Source: Dyella sp. RRB7 (GTDB lineage: Bacteria > Pseudomonadota > Gammaproteobacteria > Xanthomonadales > Rhodanobacteraceae). Taken from it: DNA of 64,000 nt. Made by a program: the position numbers and the translations under genes. Under the pieces are notes generated by a model. That model ran no database searches. It was not told the DNA's origin and saw only the letters and a list, made by a program, of their open reading frames with translations. The stretch is from assembly GCF_022761115.1 (NCBI RefSeq), contig NZ_JAKWJS010000003.1, forward strand, positions 372,001 to 436,000. Reading direction: 5' to 3'. Position 1 is the stretch's first letter, and every line of letters begins with the position of its first letter. Shown here piece after piece: positions 15,801 to 25,942 of the stretch.

Positions 15801-17825
15801 ATGGATCAGTGGGCAGCACGCGATCGGCAAGAGCAGTTTTCGACACCTCCGGCGCGTCGACGCGCCATTACCTGGCTGGCGTGGATGGTTCTTACCATTG
15901 CCCCGGCGCTGCACGCCGCCACGCTCGATCCCGCGGTGCTGCCCAAGGTGCAGGCGGCCACGTTCGAGGTGGTGATTCCCAAGCCGGTGAACGATCCGCT
16001 CAGCTACGAGAAGCCGCTGCCGCTGGACCAGCTGCCGTTCCAGATACGCAATGACAAGTACTACTCCGTCGGCACCGCCTTCGCGCTCGGCGACAACCGC
16101 TATGTCACCGCCGGTCACGTGCTGTCGATCGGCATCGACAGCCTGATGGGCGAGCCCGCCGTGCGCGATGCCGCCGGCCATGTCTACGCCATTGACAAGA
16201 TCACGCGCTTCTCGCTGCAGCAGGATTTCGTGGAGTTCACCCTGAAGGACCCGCCCAAGGTCGCCCCGCTGGAGGTGGACACCCAGCCCACCATGAACGA
16301 CGTGGTCTACGCCGTGGGCAATGCGCTAGGCACCGGCATCGTGATCCGCGATGGCCTGTACACCTCGCAAACACCCGAAGAGGAGAACGGCCGCTGGAAG
16401 TGGATGCGTTTCTCCGCCGCCGCCTCGCCGGGCAACAGCGGCGGCCCGTTGCTGGACAAGGACGGCAAGGTCATCGGCGTGGTGCTGATGAAGTCGCCTG
16501 ACGAAAACCTCAACTACGCCCTGCCGATCGACATGGTGCTCAAGGCGCCGGCCAACCTCGCCGATGCCGACACGCGCACGGTCTACCAGCTGGACGTGAT
16601 CGACAACAAGCACGCTGGCACCTTCAAGGCCCAGTTCCCGCTGCCCAAGAGCTTTGCCGACTTCAGCGCGACCTTCCAGAAGCTCTACAACGCCAACGTC
16701 GACCAGCAACTGCATGACCTGCTGGCGGAAAACGCGGACACCCTGTTTCCCAAGGGCACGGGCTCCAGTCGCATGCTGCATAGCAGCTCCAGCCTCAACC
16801 CGTTCCCCACCCTGCTTCATCGCAACAGCAGTGGCACCTGGGTGACCTCCAGCACCAGCGAGAGCAAGGGCACCCTGCCCCACAACGGCTACGTGTCCAA
16901 GGCCGTGGTGGGCAGCCAGCTGATGTTCCATCTGCGCAAACCCGACGATGTCAGCGCGCGCCAGCTCTATGGCGATTCGAAGCTGTTCATGGATCTGCTG
17001 CTTCAAGGTGCGCCGCTGCAACGTCGCGTCGGCTCCGAACAGATCAAGGTGACCTCGCTGGGCAAGCCCACCGAGGAACACACGTTCACCGATGCCTACC
17101 AGCGACGCTGGCAGGTGCGCGTATGGCCGATGGCCTACGACAACACCATGCTCATCGCCTTCCTGCTGCCGGTACCCGACGGCTACTCGGCCATGTTCCG
17201 CGTCTCGCCAGCCAAGAGCGAGCATGAGGAAATGGCCGACCTCAAGGCCCTCACCAATTTCGTGTACGTCGCCTACAGCGGCACGCTGGCGCAGTGGAAG
17301 GACTATCTCGCCAACACCGATCTGCTGCCCAGCGTGCTTTCCGACATTGCCATCCGCTTCAACTACGGCAGCGATTTCCACTACCAGTCCAAGCGACTGA
17401 CCTTTGGCTATACGCCGGAATTGCAGAAGATCGACCAGGACAGCCAGTTGGTGCTGGGCATGTCCTACTTCGAGGACCACGGCAAGGTGGTGTGGGATGT
17501 GTCCAACGTGGTGGTGAAGTCCAACATCGACAACGCCGAGAAGATCAGCTTCAACCGCCACATCGCCCCCTCCGACGACCTGGACGACAGCTACCGCCAC
17601 TCCTGGGGAAAGATCGTCCACCGCGATCATCCCGATGACGGCGTGCCTTACAGCGAAAACGACATGACCTATATCGGCACGGTAAGCGGTACGCCGGTTT
17701 CTGCCGAGGCCCAGCCCGGGGTGCTCTACACGGCGTTCTATGGGGTGGATGGGCCGCGGCCCGAGGATGCCATGAAGGGGAAGCTCAATTTGTTGCTGCA
17801 GAAATTGCAGGTCAATGAGCATTGA
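15801..17825 (+). CDS. Secreted trypsin-like serine protease with large C-terminal region
   Basis: A 674-residue protein. Residues about 24-40 form a signal peptide (WLAWMVLTIAPALHAA). The S1-type protease domain shows all three catalytic sites: YVTAGHVLS (His, about 100), QQDFVEF (Asp) and ASPGNSGGPLLD (Ser, about 215). The C-terminal ~400 residues have no family I recognise; they are rich in beta-type segments and may recognise substrate or bind the envelope. GAGG lies eight bases before the ATG; the longer open frame to 15624 is unlikely to be coding. Probably a periplasmic quality-control or degradative protease. Confidence 0.8.
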   Translation: MDQWAARDRQEQFSTPPARRRAITWLAWMVLTIAPALHAATLDPAVLPKVQAATFEVVIPKPVNDPLSYEKPLPLDQLPFQIRNDKYYSVGTAFALGDNRYVTAGHVLSIGIDSLMGEPAVRDAAGHVYAIDKITRFSLQQDFVEFTLKDPPKVAPLEVDTQPTMNDVVYAVGNALGTGIVIRDGLYTSQTPEEENGRWKWMRFSAAASPGNSGGPLLDKDGKVIGVVLMKSPDENLNYALPIDMVLKAPANLADADTRTVYQLDVIDNKHAGTFKAQFPLPKSFADFSATFQKLYNANVDQQLHDLLAENADTLFPKGTGSSRMLHSSSSLNPFPTLLHRNSSGTWVTSSTSESKGTLPHNGYVSKAVVGSQLMFHLRKPDDVSARQLYGDSKLFMDLLLQGAPLQRRVGSEQIKVTSLGKPTEEHTFTDAYQRRWQVRVWPMAYDNTMLIAFLLPVPDGYSAMFRVSPAKSEHEEMADLKALTNFVYVAYSGTLAQWKDYLANTDLLPSVLSDIAIRFNYGSDFHYQSKRLTFGYTPELQKIDQDSQLVLGMSYFEDHGKVVWDVSNVVVKSNIDNAEKISFNRHIAPSDDLDDSYRHSWGKIVHRDHPDDGVPYSENDMTYIGTVSGTPVSAEAQPGVLYTAFYGVDGPRPEDAMKGKLNLLLQKLQVNEH

Positions 17826-17862
17826 GGGCGGTGGCGTTCTTCCGCCCTGCTGCCGGAGGCCG

Positions 17863-18176
17863 GGTCACTTCTCTTTGCTTGCCCACGCATGCGCAGAAGC
17901 GCGTGCGAAGGGCAGGATCCCTGAGTCAAGAGAAGTAACCGGGACAAACGGTACACGGCTTTAGCTCTGGCTGTTGACCTTCCAGTCCCCTATGGCGCGG
18001 CGGGCGGGTGGAGGAAAAGCCCGCAGGGTGGCCGGCACGGATGCCGGCCAGTTTGGCGTCAGGGCAGGAGGCTCTGTCGCCAAACCGCCGTAACCCGCCC
18101 GCGCACCCGAGGGGCGCGCCATCGGGGTGGCCTTTCTCTTGGTCACTTCTCTTTGTCCACGCAAAGAGAAGTGACC
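17863..18176. repeat. Xanthomonad-type dispersed intergenic repeat block
   Basis: The 15-mer GGTCACTTCTCTTTG occurs at 17863-17877 and again at 18141-18155. The second copy is followed after six bases by its perfect reverse complement (18162-18176), making a long hairpin; the first has a degenerate partner near 17927-17940. Between them lies sequence whose minus-strand frame (17961-18386) reads like the spurious repeat-encoded proteins often annotated in Dyella and Xanthomonas. The 578-bp gap holds no gene I can support. Confidence 0.7.
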
Positions 18177-18403
18177 CGGGCCGCGGCAGCGGCTCGGAAG
18201 CCCGCCGCAGGCGAGCACGCTGGCGATAACGCCACCATCAAGAACACAGTCACCGGGTCCCTGCTTCCGCAGGGACGACGAACTAAGAGCGAGCACGCGT
18301 CGCGCCTGTCCCACCTTCGCTGAAATAACGAACCGAGACCATCTCACACCGAAACAACATCCCCTGGCGCAATGTGATATCGCCACCCGAGAGGAGGCGC
18401 AGC

Positions 18404-19771
18404 GTGACGCGATGGCTAAGGATGTTGGCAGGCGCCCTGCTCGTCATGGCGACCACCGTGTCCACAGCGGCCGGACCAACCGCTGCCGGTGCCTTGCGCC
18501 CTCATGGATTCGTGGCGCGCATCGAGCTGACCGGCCCCATCGGCCCCGCCGCCGCCGAGTACGTCGACGACTCCCTGCAGCGCGCCCATCGCGAAGGCGC
18601 CACCGCCATCGTGTTGCAACTGGATACGCCCGGCGGCCTCTCCGATTCGATGCGCCAGATCATCGCCAGCATCCTGGCGGCAAGACAGCCGGTGCTGGGC
18701 TTCGTGGCTCCCAGCGGCGCGCGTGCCGCATCCGCGGGCACCTACATTCTCTATGCCTGCCAGATCGCCGCCATGGCGCCGGCCACGCACCTGGGCGCGG
18801 CAACGCCCGTGCAGTTGGGTGGCGAGAATCCCTTGCCGCTTGGCAACACGCCGGCAGCGGCGGGCACCGCCGCGAAACCCGCCGAGGATGCGGAAGCGGC
18901 CAAGGTGCTGAACGATGCCATCGCCTCGATCCGCTCGCTGGCCCAGCTCAACGGCCGCAATGCGGAGTGGGCCGAACAGGCGGTGCGCGGCGCCGCCACG
19001 CTGACGGCGGATGAAGCACTGCAGAAGCATGTCATCGACCTGATCGCCAACGATACCGACTCGCTGCTCACCCGTGCCGACGGTCGCCATGTGCAGGTGG
19101 CGGGCAGCGATGTCACCCTGAAGTTGGCGGGCCTGGCCGTGCGCGACTATGCGCCCAGCGGGCGCACGCGTTTTCTCGGCATCATCACCAACCCGACCAT
19201 CGCCTACGTCTTGCTGCTCGCCGGCATGTATGGACTGGTGCTGGAAGCTTTCCATCCGGGCGTGCTGTTGCCCGGCGTAGCCGGTGCCATCTGCCTGCTG
19301 ATCGGCCTGTATGCGCTGCAATTGCTGCCGGTCAACTATGCCGGGCTGGCCCTGATGGTGCTGGGTATCGGACTGATACTCACCGAAGCCTTGGTGCCGT
19401 CGGTGGGAGCGATTGGCCTCGGCGGCATCATCGCATTCGTGCTCGGTTCGATCCTGCTGTTCAAGTCGGGCGTACCCGGTTATGCGGTGAACCTGGGCGT
19501 GATCGGCGGCATCGCGGTCTCCGCCATGGTGGTGCTGGCGTTGCTGATGCGGCTGGTGATGAAGTCGCGGCGGGCCCGGCCGTTCAATGGCGACACGCAG
19601 ATGCTGCTGGCCACCGGCGAGCTGTTGCAGGCGGTAAGTGCGGGTGGCGAAAGCTGGGCGCGCATCAGCGGCGAGCAATGGCGAGTACGCTGTGAATCGG
19701 CGCTGCCGGCCGGCGCACGCGTGAGAGTCGTGGGACGTGACGGCCTGCTGCTAAGGGTCACGCCCAGCTGA
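18404..19771 (+). CDS. NfeD-family membrane protein with ClpP-like protease domain (NfeD1b type)
   Basis: A 455-residue protein. After a signal sequence ([17 protein letters not shown]) comes a ClpP/SppA-fold serine protease domain: [36 protein letters not shown] (catalytic Ser in ASAG) and [11 protein letters not shown]. About five membrane helices follow (residues 265-395), then a small OB-fold NfeD domain. GTG start with GAGGAGG eight bases upstream. The following gene encodes its usual SPFH partner, 26 bp away. Homologues cleave stomatin-like proteins in archaea; the bacterial role is in membrane quality or lipid order. Confidence 0.92.
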   Translation: MTRWLRMLAGALLVMATTVSTAAGPTAAGALRPHGFVARIELTGPIGPAAAEYVDDSLQRAHREGATAIVLQLDTPGGLSDSMRQIIASILAARQPVLGFVAPSGARAASAGTYILYACQIAAMAPATHLGAATPVQLGGENPLPLGNTPAAAGTAAKPAEDAEAAKVLNDAIASIRSLAQLNGRNAEWAEQAVRGAATLTADEALQKHVIDLIANDTDSLLTRADGRHVQVAGSDVTLKLAGLAVRDYAPSGRTRFLGIITNPTIAYVLLLAGMYGLVLEAFHPGVLLPGVAGAICLLIGLYALQLLPVNYAGLALMVLGIGLILTEALVPSVGAIGLGGIIAFVLGSILLFKSGVPGYAVNLGVIGGIAVSAMVVLALLMRLVMKSRRARPFNGDTQMLLATGELLQAVSAGGESWARISGEQWRVRCESALPAGARVRVVGRDGLLLRVTPS

Positions 19772-19797
19772 AATCCCGATGGCAAGAGGAGAGGCTT

Positions 19798-20556
19798 ATG
19801 CTCGGCTTCGTCGGTGTGATCGTGGTGTGGGTGGCGGCGCTGCTGTTCCTGTCGATCAAGGTGCTGCCCGAATACCAGCGCGGCGTGGTGCTGACGCTGG
19901 GCCGCTATACCGGCACCAAGGGACCTGGCCTGGTGATCCTGGTGCCCATCGTGCAACGCATGATGCGGGTGGACCTGCGCGTGACGGTGATGGACGTGCC
20001 GCCGCAGGACGTGATCTCGCGCGACAACGTGTCGGTGCGCGTCAACGCCGTGGTGTATTTCCGCGTGGTGGAGCCGGACAAGTCGATCCTGCAGGTGGCG
20101 GATTTCTTCCAGGCCACCAGCCAGCTCGCGCAGACGCGCTTGCGTTCGGTACTGGGCCAGCATGAGCTGGACGACATCCTCTCGCAGCGCGATTCGATCA
20201 ATCGCAGCCTGCAACAGGTGCTCGACGAAGCGACCGACCCGTGGGGCATCAAGGTAAGCAATGTCGAGATCAAGGACGTGGACCTCAACGAGACCATGGT
20301 GCGCGCGATTGCGCGCCAGGCCGAGGCCGAGCGCGAACGGCGTGCCAAGGTGATCCATGCCGACGGCGAATTGCAGGCCGCGGAAAAACTGCGCGACGCC
20401 GCCGCCATGCTTTCCCAGCAGCCACAGGCGCTGCAGCTGCGCTATCTGCAGACCATGTCGGACATGTCCAACAGCGGCAAGGCCTCCACCATCGTGTTCC
20501 CGTTGCCGATGGATCTGCTCAAGCCGTTGCTGGAAGGGCTTCCCCGCTCCCTGTAG
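19798..20556 (+). CDS. SPFH/stomatin-family membrane protein (slipin)
   Basis: A 252-residue protein with one N-terminal membrane helix ([20 protein letters not shown]), then an SPFH domain starting [16 protein letters not shown], with [19 protein letters not shown] and a coiled-coil segment ([20 protein letters not shown]). The C-terminus is hydrophobic. It is the standard partner of the NfeD protease encoded just upstream; together they form flotillin-like membrane assemblies. The ribosome site AGGAGAGG is strong. Confidence 0.94.
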   Translation: MLGFVGVIVVWVAALLFLSIKVLPEYQRGVVLTLGRYTGTKGPGLVILVPIVQRMMRVDLRVTVMDVPPQDVISRDNVSVRVNAVVYFRVVEPDKSILQVADFFQATSQLAQTRLRSVLGQHELDDILSQRDSINRSLQQVLDEATDPWGIKVSNVEIKDVDLNETMVRAIARQAEAERERRAKVIHADGELQAAEKLRDAAAMLSQQPQALQLRYLQTMSDMSNSGKASTIVFPLPMDLLKPLLEGLPRSL

Positions 20557-20617
20557 GAGCGCAGCGGGGTGCGCCGGACGCGTACAATGGGCAGTTATCT
20601 TTACCCAGGCGTACCCC

Positions 20618-21172
20618 ATGGCCCTCAATGCCACCATCTACAAGGCCGAGCTGCAGGTCAGCGACATGGACCGGCACTACTACGCCACCCATGCGCTGAC
20701 GGTGGCGCGGCATCCCTCCGAAACGGCCGAACGCCTGATGGTGCGCCTGCTGGCGTTTGCCCTGTACGCCGATGACCGCCTGGAATTCGGCAAGGGCCTC
20801 AGCGACGAGGACGAGCCGGCGCTGTGGCGCAAGGCGTATACCGGCGAGATCGAACAATGGATCGAGCTGGGCCAGCCGGACGAGGCACGCATCCGCAAGG
20901 CCTGCGGCCGCGCGCAGCAGGTGGTGGTGATCAACTACAGCGGCCGTAGCGCGGACATCTGGTGGGACAAGCTCGCCGGCACGCTGCATCGCAACCGCAA
21001 CCTCACCGTGCTGGACATCCCCGCCGAGACGGTGGAAACGCTGGCCGCCATGTCCGAACGCGGCATGCGCCTGCAGTGCCTGATCCAGGACGGCCAGTTA
21101 CAGGTGATGAGCGAAACCACCAGCGTATCGGTGGAACCGCAGCGCCGCATGACGGCCACGCTGCCTCACTGA
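20618..21172 (+). CDS. YaeQ family protein
   Basis: A 184-residue protein starting MALNATIYKAELQVSDMDR, with ERLMVRLLAFALYA and YSGRSADIWW, all typical of YaeQ, a PD-(D/E)xK-nuclease-like fold of unknown activity (a family member suppresses RfaH loss in E. coli). Length equals the family norm (about 180). It starts 62 bp after the SPFH gene, behind a short REP-like sequence, and ends 10 bp before the next gene. Confidence 0.95.
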   Translation: MALNATIYKAELQVSDMDRHYYATHALTVARHPSETAERLMVRLLAFALYADDRLEFGKGLSDEDEPALWRKAYTGEIEQWIELGQPDEARIRKACGRAQQVVVINYSGRSADIWWDKLAGTLHRNRNLTVLDIPAETVETLAAMSERGMRLQCLIQDGQLQVMSETTSVSVEPQRRMTATLPH

Positions 21173-21182
21173 GCCGGCCGAC

Positions 21183-22445
21183 ATGTCGCCAGTGCCCTCC
21201 CCCTCCACCCGCGTGGTCATCGTCGGCGGCGGCCCCGCCGGGCTGATGGCGGCCGAAGTCGCGCGCGCGGCGGGCCTGGCGGTGGATCTCTACGAAGCCA
21301 AGGGCTCGGTCGGGCGCAAATTCCTTATCGCCGGCAAGGGTGGCATGAACCTCACCCATGGCGAGCCCAAGCCGGCTTTCGTGCAGCGCTACGGCGCCCG
21401 TGCTCGCGAGGTCGGCGCATGGCTGGATGACTTCGACGCCGACGACCTGCGCGCCTGGGCGCGCGGCCTGGGCGTGGAAACCTTCGTCGGCAGCTCGGGG
21501 CGGGTCTTTCCCAGCGACCTGAAAGCCGCCCCGCTGTTGCGCGGCTGGGTACACCGCCTGCGCGAGAGCGGCGTGCGCTTTCATGTGCATCACCGCTGGC
21601 TGGGCTGGAACGACGACGGTTCGCTGCGCATGGCCGCGCCCGACGGCGAACAGGCGATCCATGCCGATGCCGTGGTGCTGGCCCTGGGCGGTGGCAGTTG
21701 GCCGCAACTGGGTTCCGATGGCGCATGGCAGCCGTGGCTGGCCGCGCGAGGCGTGGCGGTGGCGCCGCTGGTTCCCTCCAATTGCGGCTTCGACATCGGC
21801 TGGAGCGAGCACCTCGCCAGCCGCCACGCCGGCGCCCCGCTGAAACCCGTGGCGATCCATTTCCGCGATGCCGCCGGCATTGAACATTCGCGCCAGGGCG
21901 AATGCGTGATCACCGCCGGCGGCATCGAGGGCAGCCTGATCTACGCCTTCTCCGGCCCGCTGCGCGACGCCATCGCCGCGCATGGCGAAACCACGCTGAC
22001 GCTGGATCTCGCCCCCGACCGCGCGCTGGAACGCCTGCGCCACGACCTGGCCAAGCCCCGCGGCAGTCGCTCGATGAGCGATCACCTGCGCCGACAGACT
22101 GGCCTCACCGGCGTAAAGGCCGCCTTGCTGCACGAAGTGCTGACCCGCGAACAGTTCCACGACACCGATACCCTGGTCCGCGCCATCAAACGCCTGCCGC
22201 TACGGCTCACGCGGGCGCGGCCCATCGAGGAAGCCATCAGCAGCGCCGGTGGCGTGCGCCTGGAGGCGCTGGACGATCGACTGATGCTTACCGCCCTGCC
22301 CGGCGTGTTCTGCGCGGGCGAGATGCTTGACTGGGAAGCCCCCACCGGCGGCTACCTGCTCACCGCTTGCTTCGCCAGTGGCCGCCGTGCCGGCCTGGCG
22401 GCGACGAGCTGGATCAAGCACTTGCAGGGCCCGCCGCAAGACTGA
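21183..22445 (+). CDS. TIGR03862-type FAD-dependent oxidoreductase (HI0933-like)
   Basis: A 420-residue flavoprotein with STRVVIVGGGPAGLMAAE (FAD motif, about residue 10) and VGRKFLIAGKGGMNLTHGE, the form of the HI0933 signature found in the TIGR03862 subgroup. The C-terminal CAGEMLDWEAPTGGYLL closes the FAD site. It is a distant paralogue of the protein at 1973-3151. The reaction is unknown. It probably shares a transcript with the YaeQ gene (10-bp gap). Confidence 0.9.
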   Translation: MSPVPSPSTRVVIVGGGPAGLMAAEVARAAGLAVDLYEAKGSVGRKFLIAGKGGMNLTHGEPKPAFVQRYGARAREVGAWLDDFDADDLRAWARGLGVETFVGSSGRVFPSDLKAAPLLRGWVHRLRESGVRFHVHHRWLGWNDDGSLRMAAPDGEQAIHADAVVLALGGGSWPQLGSDGAWQPWLAARGVAVAPLVPSNCGFDIGWSEHLASRHAGAPLKPVAIHFRDAAGIEHSRQGECVITAGGIEGSLIYAFSGPLRDAIAAHGETTLTLDLAPDRALERLRHDLAKPRGSRSMSDHLRRQTGLTGVKAALLHEVLTREQFHDTDTLVRAIKRLPLRLTRARPIEEAISSAGGVRLEALDDRLMLTALPGVFCAGEMLDWEAPTGGYLLTACFASGRRAGLAATSWIKHLQGPPQD

Positions 22446-22545
22446 GCGACGCGTCGCAAGAACGTTTATCCACACTACATCTTTTCTGTCACATGCCGAT
22501 ACGGAAGCGAAGCGGCAGCGGGATCATGGGGAGCGGAGCAGCACG

Positions 22546-23574
22546 ATGATGGGCTTTTGGTGGCGATTCTTCGCACGTGAGCGCGCGCCTGCCGCACCGG
22601 CGCCGCGCCAGCCTGCGGCCGACCACCAGATGCCGGACGTCGTCGAAGCATCGCCGGGCACCGTATCGGGTGACGAGATCGAGGAATGCTTCCACCGCCA
22701 TATCCTCAACCTGTCCGTCAGCACAGCGGACAGCGCCGGGCTGGCCCGCGAACAGTCCGCGCTGCAGCGCCTGAAGGAGCTGTGCGACAGCGGCCGCTTC
22801 GACGTGCGCAGCCTGCCGCGCATGCCCAGCGTGCTGCCCCAGCTGATGCGCGCGATGAAAAGCGACGACCTCAACGGGGCCCAGCTGGCCAACCTGATCC
22901 GGCGTGATCCGGTACTGGTCGGCGAAGTCATGCGCGTCACCGGCAGCGTCACTTACCGCACCGCGCACCCGGTGGGCAGCCTTCAACATGCGGTGGTGCT
23001 GCTGGGCCAGATCGGCCTGCGCCACGTGGTGTCGTCCTATGTGATGAAACCCATCCTGATGGCCAGCGCCGGCGCGGGCGGCCAGGTGATAGGACAGCGG
23101 CTGTGGGATCACGCCGAACGCTGCGCGCACGCGGCCGTGTTCCTCAGCAAGGGGCAATGCGACCCGTTCGAAGCCTATCTGGCGGGCCTGGTGGGCTACA
23201 GCGGGCTGGGTGCGGTGGCGCGCCTGCTCGATCGGGACGTGGAAGGCACGCTGACGGCCTGCTCACCGGCCTTTGTCGCCGACTGCGCCGGCATCGCCCG
23301 CCAGCTCACCGTGCAGGCGGGGCAGCACTGGGACCTGCCGCCTGCCGTGCTGGATGCGCTGGTCGAACACGCCGGCCCCCGCCAGGATGCCCTGGCGCTG
23401 CCCATGAGCCGCGTGCTGCACGCCGCCCAGCGGCTGGCCACCTGCCAGTTGCTTGCCGAGCAGGGCATGCTCGATACCGGCATCGGCTACGCCGACGACC
23501 CAGTCGCGCAGTTCCCGCCGCAGTTGCTCGCGCGGTGCCGGCAGGACCTGCAGAAAAACTTCGCGACGCCCTGA
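22546..23574 (+). CDS. HDOD-domain protein
   Basis: A 342-residue cytoplasmic protein. The HDOD domain covers about residues 85-290: LPRMPSVLPQLMRAMKSDD, ANLIRRDPVLVGEVMRVTGS and SLQHAVVLLGQIGLRHVV are its standard helices. HDOD resembles HD phosphohydrolases without the catalytic His-Asp pair and usually acts in signalling, often with cyclic di-GMP pathways. The upstream frame is open but non-coding; the ATG pair at 22546/22549 has GGAG upstream. No regulator sits next to it. Confidence 0.88.
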   Translation: MMGFWWRFFARERAPAAPAPRQPAADHQMPDVVEASPGTVSGDEIEECFHRHILNLSVSTADSAGLAREQSALQRLKELCDSGRFDVRSLPRMPSVLPQLMRAMKSDDLNGAQLANLIRRDPVLVGEVMRVTGSVTYRTAHPVGSLQHAVVLLGQIGLRHVVSSYVMKPILMASAGAGGQVIGQRLWDHAERCAHAAVFLSKGQCDPFEAYLAGLVGYSGLGAVARLLDRDVEGTLTACSPAFVADCAGIARQLTVQAGQHWDLPPAVLDALVEHAGPRQDALALPMSRVLHAAQRLATCQLLAEQGMLDTGIGYADDPVAQFPPQLLARCRQDLQKNFATP

Positions 23575-23578
23575 CCGG

Positions 23579-24577
23579 TCACGCCGCGGCGGCGATGCGT
23601 GATCGCACTTCCGCCACGATCTCGAACGAACGGCAGCGCGCCTCGTGATCGAACACGTTGGCAGTCACCATCAATTCGTCGGGGCGGTGCCTGGCCACGA
23701 ACGCCTCGATGCCCTGCTTCACCGTATCGGCATCGCCGATCACCGCGCAGGCCAGCGCATGCTCCACGCCGAACTTCTCGGTCGGCGTCCAATAGCTTTC
23801 GATATCGTCGATCGGCGGCGGAATCAGCCCCGGCCGTCCACGTCGCAGGTTGATGAAACTCTGCTGCTGGGTGGTGAACAGACGCCGTGCCTCGGCATCG
23901 CTGCCGGCCGCCACCACGTTGATGCCCAGCATCGCGTAGGGCGAGGCCAGCCGCTTCGAGGGACGGAAATCCCGCCGATACAGCGCCAGCGCCTCGTCCA
24001 TCGCATCGGGCGCGAAGTGCGAGGCAAACGCAAACGGCAAGCCCATCACCGCCGCCAGCCGGGCACTGAACAGGCTTGAGCCCAGCAGCCACACCGGCAC
24101 CTCGATGCCGGCACCCGGCACCGCACGCACCAGCTGGTCGGCCGTGGCCGGCTCGAAGAACGCCAGCAGCTCGGCGACGTCCTGCGGGAACGTATCGGCA
24201 CTGTCGAAGTAGCGGCGCAGTGCGCGGGCCGTTGCATGGTCGGTCCCCGGCGCCCGCCCCAGGCCAAGATCAATACGCCCCGGGTACAGCGAGGCCAGCG
24301 TGCCGAACTGCTCGGCCACCTGCAGCGGCGCATGGTTGGGCAGCATGATGCCGCCCGCGCCCACCCGGATGGTCGAGGTGCCACCCGCCACATAACCGAT
24401 CAACACCGCCGTGGCGGCGCTGGCGATGCCCGGCATGTTGTGGTGCTCGGCCAGCCAGTAGCGCTGGTAACCCGCCTTCTCGGCGCGCCGCGCCAGGTTC
24501 AGCGTATTGGCAAACGCCTGGGTGGCGTTGCTGCCTTCGGTGACCGGTGCCAGATCGAGTACGGAGAAGGGGATCAT
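23579..24577 (-). CDS. Luciferase-like (LLM class) flavin-dependent oxidoreductase
   Basis: A 332-residue protein of the bacterial luciferase family without F420-type features. [37 protein letters not shown] and [20 protein letters not shown] match the YhbW/MsnO8-like subgroup. Such enzymes use reduced FMN and oxygen on unknown substrates. Stop codon lies 4 bp from the convergent HDOD gene. AGAGG stands before the ATG. Confidence 0.92.
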   Translation of the reverse strand: MIPFSVLDLAPVTEGSNATQAFANTLNLARRAEKAGYQRYWLAEHHNMPGIASAATAVLIGYVAGGTSTIRVGAGGIMLPNHAPLQVAEQFGTLASLYPGRIDLGLGRAPGTDHATARALRRYFDSADTFPQDVAELLAFFEPATADQLVRAVPGAGIEVPVWLLGSSLFSARLAAVMGLPFAFASHFAPDAMDEALALYRRDFRPSKRLASPYAMLGINVVAAGSDAEARRLFTTQQQSFINLRRGRPGLIPPPIDDIESYWTPTEKFGVEHALACAVIGDADTVKQGIEAFVARHRPDELMVTANVFDHEARCRSFEIVAEVRSRIAAAA

Positions 24578-24655
24578 GGGGCGACCTCTGCAGGGAAGTC
24601 ACCGATGTGGGGACGCTGGCGGAAAATGCCAGCGCCCCTGTCGCCCGCGGCGGAC

Positions 24656-24686
24656 AAAAAAACGCCTGCCCGGCCAGGGCAGGCGT
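24656..24686 (-). terminator. Rho-independent terminator of the beta-propeller gene
   Basis: On the minus strand ACGCCTGCCC and GGGCAGGCGT form a perfect 10-bp stem with a five-base loop, followed by a run of seven T. It lies 34 bp past the stop at 24720. Confidence 0.9.
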
Positions 24687-24719
24687 TGCGGGTGTCAGCG
24701 GGAGCGTGCGCTCAGCGGC

Positions 24720-25895
24720 TCAGCGCATGATGCCCGTGTGGCCCAGCGAGTAACGACCCGGCTGCGGCCAAACGGTAAGGCCATGCGGCTCCTGGCCCAC
24801 ATTGACGAAATGGACCTGGCCGGTGGTGGTGTCGAAGGCGTAGACCACGTCGTCGAAGCGGCCCGACAGCCACAGCGTCTTGCCGTCCGCGCTGACGTTG
24901 CCCATGTCCGGGCTGCCGCCGCCGGGCACCGGCCAGTTGGCCACCACCTTCTGGGTGGCGAAGTCGATCACCGACACGCTGCCCTGGCCCTTGCGCGGGC
25001 CGTGGATCTTGTTGGAACCACGGTTGGCGACATACAGCTTGGTGCCGTCACGGCTCGGGTAGAGGCCGTGCGTGCCCACGCCGGTCTTGATGAAACCGAC
25101 CTGCTTGAAGCTCTTGCCATCGATCAGGTAGACGCCATCGGCCATCATGTCGGCCACATAGAACGTCTTGCCATCGGGAGAGGCGCGGATGTCCTGCGGC
25201 ATGCCGTGCTTGGCCAGGTCCAGGTAACCCACCACCTGGCGCTTGACCAGGTCGATCTTGGTCAGCTTGCCGGTGAACTCGCAGGTGAAGATGGCATAGG
25301 TGCCATCGATGGCGAACTCGGCATGGTTGATGCCCTTGCATTCCGGCGCCTGCAGGCTCGAATGCAAGGCCATGCTGTGCGCATCGCGGAAATCCAGGCG
25401 CGCATGCGCCTCGACCACCACGATGGCTTCCTTGCCGTCCGGCGTGAAGTACATGTTGTACGGGTCATCGACCGGAATGTTCGCGCCGGGCTTGCCGGTG
25501 CGCGGATCGATCGGCGTGAGGCTGCCGTCGGTGCCGCGTTCGGCGTTGTTGGTCACCCACAGCGTACGCAGGTCCCACGAGGGCACCACGTGCTGCGGGC
25601 TGCGGCCCACCTTGAACTTGTCCACCACCTTGTAGGTGGCCGGATCGATCACGTACACATCATTCGAACGCAGGTTGGGCACGTACACGCGCTGCAGGTC
25701 GTTCGCCACCGCGGGGCTCAGGTGGTTGAGACCGGCCTCGCTGTACATGTCGGCGGGATTGACCACCGGCGGCATGCCGGGAACGGTGGTGACGGACGAT
25801 GCCGCGAAGGCATGACCGCCCACGCACGCCGCAGTGAGTGCGAACGATGCCAGGCGGAACAGACGGGAGGAACGTGAGGAGTTAGCGATGGCCAT
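24720..25895 (-). CDS. Exported YVTN/YncE-type beta-propeller protein
   Basis: A 391-residue protein with a signal peptide (FRLASFALTAACVGGHAFAAS) and repeated propeller blades: RVYVPNLRSNDVYVIDPATYKV, DGKTFYVADMMADGVYLIDG, DGTKLYVANRGSNKI and DGKTLWLSGRFDDVVYAFD. Each blade has the YVTN-like turn of YncE and of quinohaemoprotein-associated propellers. It probably binds a ligand or partner in the periplasm; no enzyme motif is seen. The creatininase-like gene ends 48 bp upstream on the same strand. Confidence 0.85.
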   Translation of the reverse strand: MAIANSSRSSRLFRLASFALTAACVGGHAFAASSVTTVPGMPPVVNPADMYSEAGLNHLSPAVANDLQRVYVPNLRSNDVYVIDPATYKVVDKFKVGRSPQHVVPSWDLRTLWVTNNAERGTDGSLTPIDPRTGKPGANIPVDDPYNMYFTPDGKEAIVVVEAHARLDFRDAHSMALHSSLQAPECKGINHAEFAIDGTYAIFTCEFTGKLTKIDLVKRQVVGYLDLAKHGMPQDIRASPDGKTFYVADMMADGVYLIDGKSFKQVGFIKTGVGTHGLYPSRDGTKLYVANRGSNKIHGPRKGQGSVSVIDFATQKVVANWPVPGGGSPDMGNVSADGKTLWLSGRFDDVVYAFDTTTGQVHFVNVGQEPHGLTVWPQPGRYSLGHTGIMR

Positions 25896-25942
25896 GGGCA
25901 GACAACATAGGAGTGAAAGTCGGAGGAGCCCCCGCGGGGGCA

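Noticed and set aside
16326-17822. A 498-codon minus-strand frame inside the serine protease gene
   Set aside because: It is antisense to a protein with signal peptide and GNSGGP motif; composition (His, Gln, Val, Gly) is typical of a shadow.
17961-18386. A 141-codon minus-strand frame
   Set aside because: It lies within the repeat block and reads low-complexity sequence; no ribosome site. Treated as a repeat artefact.
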